Origin: DATBFG01 sp036558645
GTDB taxonomy: Bacteria > Acidobacteriota > Terriglobia > Terriglobales > Acidobacteriaceae
Direction of reading: 5' to 3'
Length of the DNA stretch: 8,493 nucleotides
Assembly (NCBI GenBank): GCA_036558645.1
Contig: DATBFG010000113.1
Coordinates: 1-8,493 of the forward strand
Within the stretch, counting starts at the first letter, position 1; every line of letters starts with the position of its first letter. The position numbers were made by a program, and so were the translations under genes. Positions 5,883-8,493 of the stretch are shown one piece after another. The notes under the pieces are model-generated. The model was not told the DNA's origin. It saw only the letters and a list, made by a program, of their open reading frames with translations, and did no database searches.

Positions 5883-6980
5883 TTATTCTGCCGGACGCTC
5901 CACCATCGCCGGCTGTGGTTTCTTTACTTCAACGGTTGGAATCGTTGGCGCGGTGACCGGAACCGCCGGGCGTGAATCCGTGCTGCGACTTGTACTCCTG
6001 TCATCCCACTTGCCAAAGATCATCTTCCCTGCTGTGGTTTGCAGAACCGATGTCACCGCCACCTCGATCGTCTTGCCGATCATCTTTCGGGCGTTGTCCA
6101 CCACGACCATGGTTCCGTCGTCAAGGTAGGCTACACCCTGGTTGTATTCCTTGCCTTCTTTCAGGATGAATACTTTCATTGTCTCGCCCGGCAGGACGAT
6201 AGGCTTTAGCGAGTTTGCCAACTCGTTGATATTGAGGACTGGCACCCCTTGCAATTGCGCCACTTTGTTGAGGTTGAAATCATTTGTAATGATTTTGCCC
6301 TCATAGACCTTGGCTAGCTCAATCAACTTCATGTCAACTTCACGGACTGCGGGGAAGTCATCCTCGACAATCTGAATTTGCAGCGATGCCACCTTCTGGA
6401 GCCTTTGCAGAATATCGAGACCTCGGCGCCCGCGATTACGTTTGAGGGAATCTGCGGAGTCGGCGACCAGCTGCAACTCGCGCAGCACAAACTGCGGAGT
6501 CACGATAGTGCCGTCGAGAAACCCGGTTTCGGCAATGTCGGCGATGCGTCCGTCGATGATGACGCTCGTATCCAGAATCTTGTAGCTTTTCTTGCCCTGC
6601 TTTTCACCGCCGAAGATCCCGCCCAGCGCTGATAGGTTCAGCAGGTCGCCCTTGGTCGCGCCCACGATCAAACCAACGTAGGCCATGAGCAACATGACGA
6701 GCAGCTGCAAAAAGCTCTTGGTGTGACCTTCTGGCAGGCTGTTTCGGATCACCAGGGCAAACAGGTATGCCCCAATAATTCCAAGTACGCTGCCGATTGC
6801 GGCACCAATCAACCGTTTCAGGCTTATCCGGCGAAGCCGCCACTCAAAAACTACGATCGCTACGCCTATCCCGCCACCAACCAGCGCATCCATGTTGGAG
6901 GGGAGCCCGAAAGGTTGAATCAGGTAAGAAGTAATAGCAACAAAGAGAATAAATAAGGTACGTACAAGGACCGCGTCCAC
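5883..6980 (-). CDS. Membrane-anchored PIN-TRAM domain protein (YacL-like)
   Basis: From the GTG at 6980 the product is 365 residues. The frame continues to 7052, but a perfect Shine-Dalgarno sits 5 bases before this GTG and the first membrane helix starts just after it. Four membrane segments (about 4-24, 30-47, 57-79, 88-108) are followed by a cytoplasmic PIN ribonuclease fold (about 132-250). Its acidic residues are in place: Asp137 in ILDTSVIIDGRI, Glu168 in VLRELQ, Asp189 in RGLDIL, Asp216, and Asp234 in IITNDFNLN. A TRAM domain (about 260-325, from LPGETMKVFILKEG to GKMIFGKWDD), a beta-barrel RNA-binding module, comes next. A Pro/Thr-rich tail of about 40 residues ends the protein. The order matches the YacL type found in Bacilli and other phyla, usually next to ispD. 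It probably cleaves or handles RNA at the membrane; the target is not known to me. Here a terminator follows, so it is not in one transcript with ispD. Confidence 0.93.
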   Translation of the reverse strand: MDAVLVRTLFILFVAITSYLIQPFGLPSNMDALVGGGIGVAIVVFEWRLRRISLKRLIGAAIGSVLGIIGAYLFALVIRNSLPEGHTKSFLQLLVMLLMAYVGLIVGATKGDLLNLSALGGIFGGEKQGKKSYKILDTSVIIDGRIADIAETGFLDGTIVTPQFVLRELQLVADSADSLKRNRGRRGLDILQRLQKVASLQIQIVEDDFPAVREVDMKLIELAKVYEGKIITNDFNLNKVAQLQGVPVLNINELANSLKPIVLPGETMKVFILKEGKEYNQGVAYLDDGTMVVVDNARKMIGKTIEVAVTSVLQTTAGKMIFGKWDDRSTSRSTDSRPAVPVTAPTIPTVEVKKPQPAMVERPAE

Positions 6981-6985
6981 TGAAG

Positions 6986-6993
6986 ACCTCCTC
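6986..6993 (-). promoter_or_regulatory. Shine-Dalgarno that sets the GTG start at 6980
   Basis: On the minus strand GAGGAGGT lies 5 bases (CTTCA) before GTG. It is the strongest ribosome-binding site in the window and decides the start against the longer frame to 7052. Confidence 0.85.
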
Positions 6994-7071
6994 GGAACCT
7001 GCGTGCGGGGGGATTCACAAGGAAACTTCCGCTCGCCCTGCCGTGTGCCCAAATTCCGGCAGTTCGTGTTG

Positions 7072-7102
7072 TATTTACCAGGCTATGAATTCGCAGTAAC
7101 AA
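7072..7102 (-). promoter_or_regulatory. Possible promoter of the PIN-TRAM gene
   Basis: On the minus strand TTGTTA and TAAATA stand 19 bases apart, with a TG two bases before the second hexamer (extended -10 style). The spacing is longer than ideal, and a leader of about 85 bases before the GTG would follow. This is a weak match. Confidence 0.2.
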
Positions 7103-7254
7103 AAGGCAGCGCTCCGCCCCTGCCGAACATCCCCGCAGGGTCTACTATTTCACTTGAAGTATATACCCCGGATGCGGCCCATGAACCGCAGAATCGGTGC
7201 ATTCGGAATGCGCTGTTGTCTCTTTTGCGGAAGCCCTCTAAAGCTTCCCTCCAC

Positions 7255-7263
7255 TGCTAAACT
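7255..7263 (+). promoter_or_regulatory. Putative extended -10 element for a leaderless MDR transcript
   Basis: TGCTAAACT (TG plus hexamer TAAACT) lies 7 bases before the ATG at 7271, placing transcription start at or beside the start codon. No Shine-Dalgarno lies between; the spacer is TCTTCGT. Confidence 0.35.
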
Positions 7264-7270
7264 TCTTCGT

Positions 7271-8224
7271 ATGAAGGCGATAGTGATTACCCACTTCGGC
7301 GACCCTGACGCTTTGAGTCTGGAGAACATGCCTCCTCCCAGTCCTGAGCCTGGCGAATCCCTCGTGCACGTCGAGGCGGCCGGGCTCAATTTCGCGGACA
7401 TCCTTACTGTCCAAGGCGGCTATCCGGGAGCTCCCCGGCCCCCGTTGATTGCCGGGCGCGAGTTCTGCGGACACCTTGAAGGCACGGATCGCCGCGTTAT
7501 GGGATACGCCCAGTGGGGCGCGTTCGCCGAATCGATTGCCGCCAAATCAGACTTGCTCTGGCCAGTACCCGGAGGTTGGACCTCCGAACAGGGAGCGGCA
7601 TTCCCCGTCAACTTTTTCACCGCCTATCTTGCCTACTGGAAAGCGGGCCTGCTCAATCCATCTCCGGGTGCGCGTGTTCTCATTCACGCGGTGGCCGGTG
7701 GCGTAGGAACTGCGGCTGTTCAGATCGGAAAAATTCTTGGCATCGAAATGTATGGCACTTCGTCATCACCGGAAAAATTGGATCGCGTCCAGCGATTGGG
7801 ATTGCAGCACGGTATCAACTACAAAGAACGCGACTACGAAGAAGCAATTAAGGATCTCACGCAAGGAACCGGTGTCGATGCCGTGTTCGAAATGCTCGGT
7901 GGCGAGCACACCATGAAAAGCGTGCGCTGCCTGCGCGACTTTGGTCGCGTGATTGTTTATGGATCTGCTACAGGAAATGCTGGCAGTGTGGATACTCGTT
8001 TGCTTTATTCGAAAGGAACAAGCGTGCACGGACTCTGGCTCACGTACCTTTCGCGGAATCGCACGCTCCTGGAACAGGCATGGAAACAGCTTTCAATGTG
8101 GGCAGCCGATGGACACTTACAGCCTGTTATAGGTACGGTGCTTTCTTGGGCGAGGATTTCAGACGCATATCGCCTGCTGAAAGACGGAAAGAACTACGGC
8201 AAAATCGTAATCAAAATGGATTAA
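7271..8224 (+). CDS. Zinc-free medium-chain dehydrogenase/reductase, quinone oxidoreductase-like
   Basis: The 317-residue product belongs to the MDR superfamily, cytoplasmic NAD(P)H-dependent oxidoreductases. The N-terminal GroES-like domain holds AAGLNFADILTVQGGYPG (37-54) and PLIAGREFCG (58-67), signatures of the quinone reductase/VAT1 branch. The Rossmann domain has VLIHAVAGGVGTAAVQIGK (136-154), with the nucleotide-binding AGGVG at 142-146. VDAVFEMLGG (202-211) and FGRVIVYGSATG (224-235) follow, and the C-terminus IVIKMD is typical. The zinc-ligand cysteines of true alcohol dehydrogenases are absent, as expected for this branch. The segment after GREFCG is shorter than usual: the common V-G-x-GD-R-V loop is reduced to LEGTDRRVMGY. 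Substrate is probably a quinone or an unsaturated carbonyl compound, but cannot be named. The start at 7271 (MKAIVITHFG) is the standard family start; the upstream extension of the frame to 7154 is not conserved-looking. Confidence 0.92.
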   Translation: MKAIVITHFGDPDALSLENMPPPSPEPGESLVHVEAAGLNFADILTVQGGYPGAPRPPLIAGREFCGHLEGTDRRVMGYAQWGAFAESIAAKSDLLWPVPGGWTSEQGAAFPVNFFTAYLAYWKAGLLNPSPGARVLIHAVAGGVGTAAVQIGKILGIEMYGTSSSPEKLDRVQRLGLQHGINYKERDYEEAIKDLTQGTGVDAVFEMLGGEHTMKSVRCLRDFGRVIVYGSATGNAGSVDTRLLYSKGTSVHGLWLTYLSRNRTLLEQAWKQLSMWAADGHLQPVIGTVLSWARISDAYRLLKDGKNYGKIVIKMD

Positions 8225-8493
8225 CCCCCCTCAATCAAACTAAATCAACCCTTCTGTCAGCCTGCCCGATTTCGGAGCACTCATTCCCAACAGCGAACAC
8301 TCTTGTCCACTCAACGTCGCTGTTTCGCATTGATAAATCGCACCTTTGCATGATTGGGGCGAATGGCGTCGTACATGCATCCGACACTTCAGATGCCAGT
8401 TGCAGAATCGCGCTCTCAACATAGACAACTGCTTGATGTGCCGCCCCAAAGCTATTCGCGGGCTGCTAACGACCATCATGCAAGGGCGTCAAA
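8225..8493. other. Right-edge region without a supported gene
   Basis: No frame on either strand gives a recognisable protein here; the open frames are short, Cys/His/Ser-rich and lack start signals. The only structure seen is an 8-base inverted repeat (AACAGCGA at 8289-8296, TCGCTGTT at 8317-8324) with a 20-base loop and no T-tract. The stretch probably carries the 3' end of the MDR transcript and the upstream region of the next gene. Confidence 0.4.

Noticed and set aside
148..7550. Shared 13-base word GCCGCCAAATCAG in the sulfatase and MDR genes
   Set aside because: It falls in coding sequence (Ala-Ala-Lys-Ser) in both genes with unrelated flanks; a codon-level coincidence rather than a repeat element.
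8289..8324. 8-base inverted repeat with a 20-base loop as a terminator for the MDR gene
   Set aside because: The loop is long, the stem is short and no T-tract follows on either strand; it may be chance.
8240..8479. 79-codon minus-strand open frame at the right edge
   Set aside because: Cys/His/Arg-rich composition, no ribosome-binding site, no recognisable motif, in a region that looks intergenic.

Overview
The window reads as an ordinary chromosomal stretch of an environmental bacterium, most likely an acidobacterium of the Terriglobia/Koribacter type. This assignment is an inference from gene content: an alkaline-phosphatase-superfamily 'sulfatase' fused to a TPR tail, a small secreted protein resembling the DUF5818 family, and a PIN/TRAM membrane protein next to ispD-ispF. 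Base composition looks moderately GC-rich and even, and I see no insertion sequence, tRNA, rRNA or CRISPR array.

Layout: (1) 1-1928 (+), a sulfatase-fold enzyme with six C-terminal TPR repeats, cut by the left edge within its signal peptide. (2) 1934-2671 (-), an unrecognised 245-residue protein that may be a decayed metalloprotease. (3) 2795-3115 (+), a two-helix membrane protein, followed closely by (4) 3133-3873 (+), a class I glutamine-amidotransferase-like hydrolase of the PuuD/peptidase C26 type. (5) ispF (3899-4408) and ispD (4408-5127), both on the minus strand and overlapping as TAATG. (6) 5403-5819 (+), a small exported Cys/His protein. (7) 5883-6980 (-), a PIN-TRAM membrane protein. 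A strong hairpin at 5835-5857 lies between (6) and (7). (8) 7271-8224 (+), a zinc-free quinone-oxidoreductase-like MDR enzyme. The last 269 bases hold no gene I can support.

How the genes work together: ispD and ispF catalyse two steps of the MEP isoprenoid pathway and are translationally coupled. In many bacteria a PIN/TRAM protein of the YacL type sits directly upstream of ispD-ispF. Here the same order is kept on the minus strand, but an opposite-strand gene and a terminator separate the two parts. The other genes show no shared pathway.

Start signals fall into two groups. Two genes start with GTG behind clear Shine-Dalgarno sequences (5403 and 6980). Five ATG starts lack a Shine-Dalgarno but have a -10-like hexamer 6-11 bases upstream, which suggests leaderless or nearly leaderless transcripts. 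I did not find a convincing new multi-gene system. The points most worth a second look are the threonine at the sulfatase nucleophile position, the possible dead metalloprotease, and the leaderless-start pattern.
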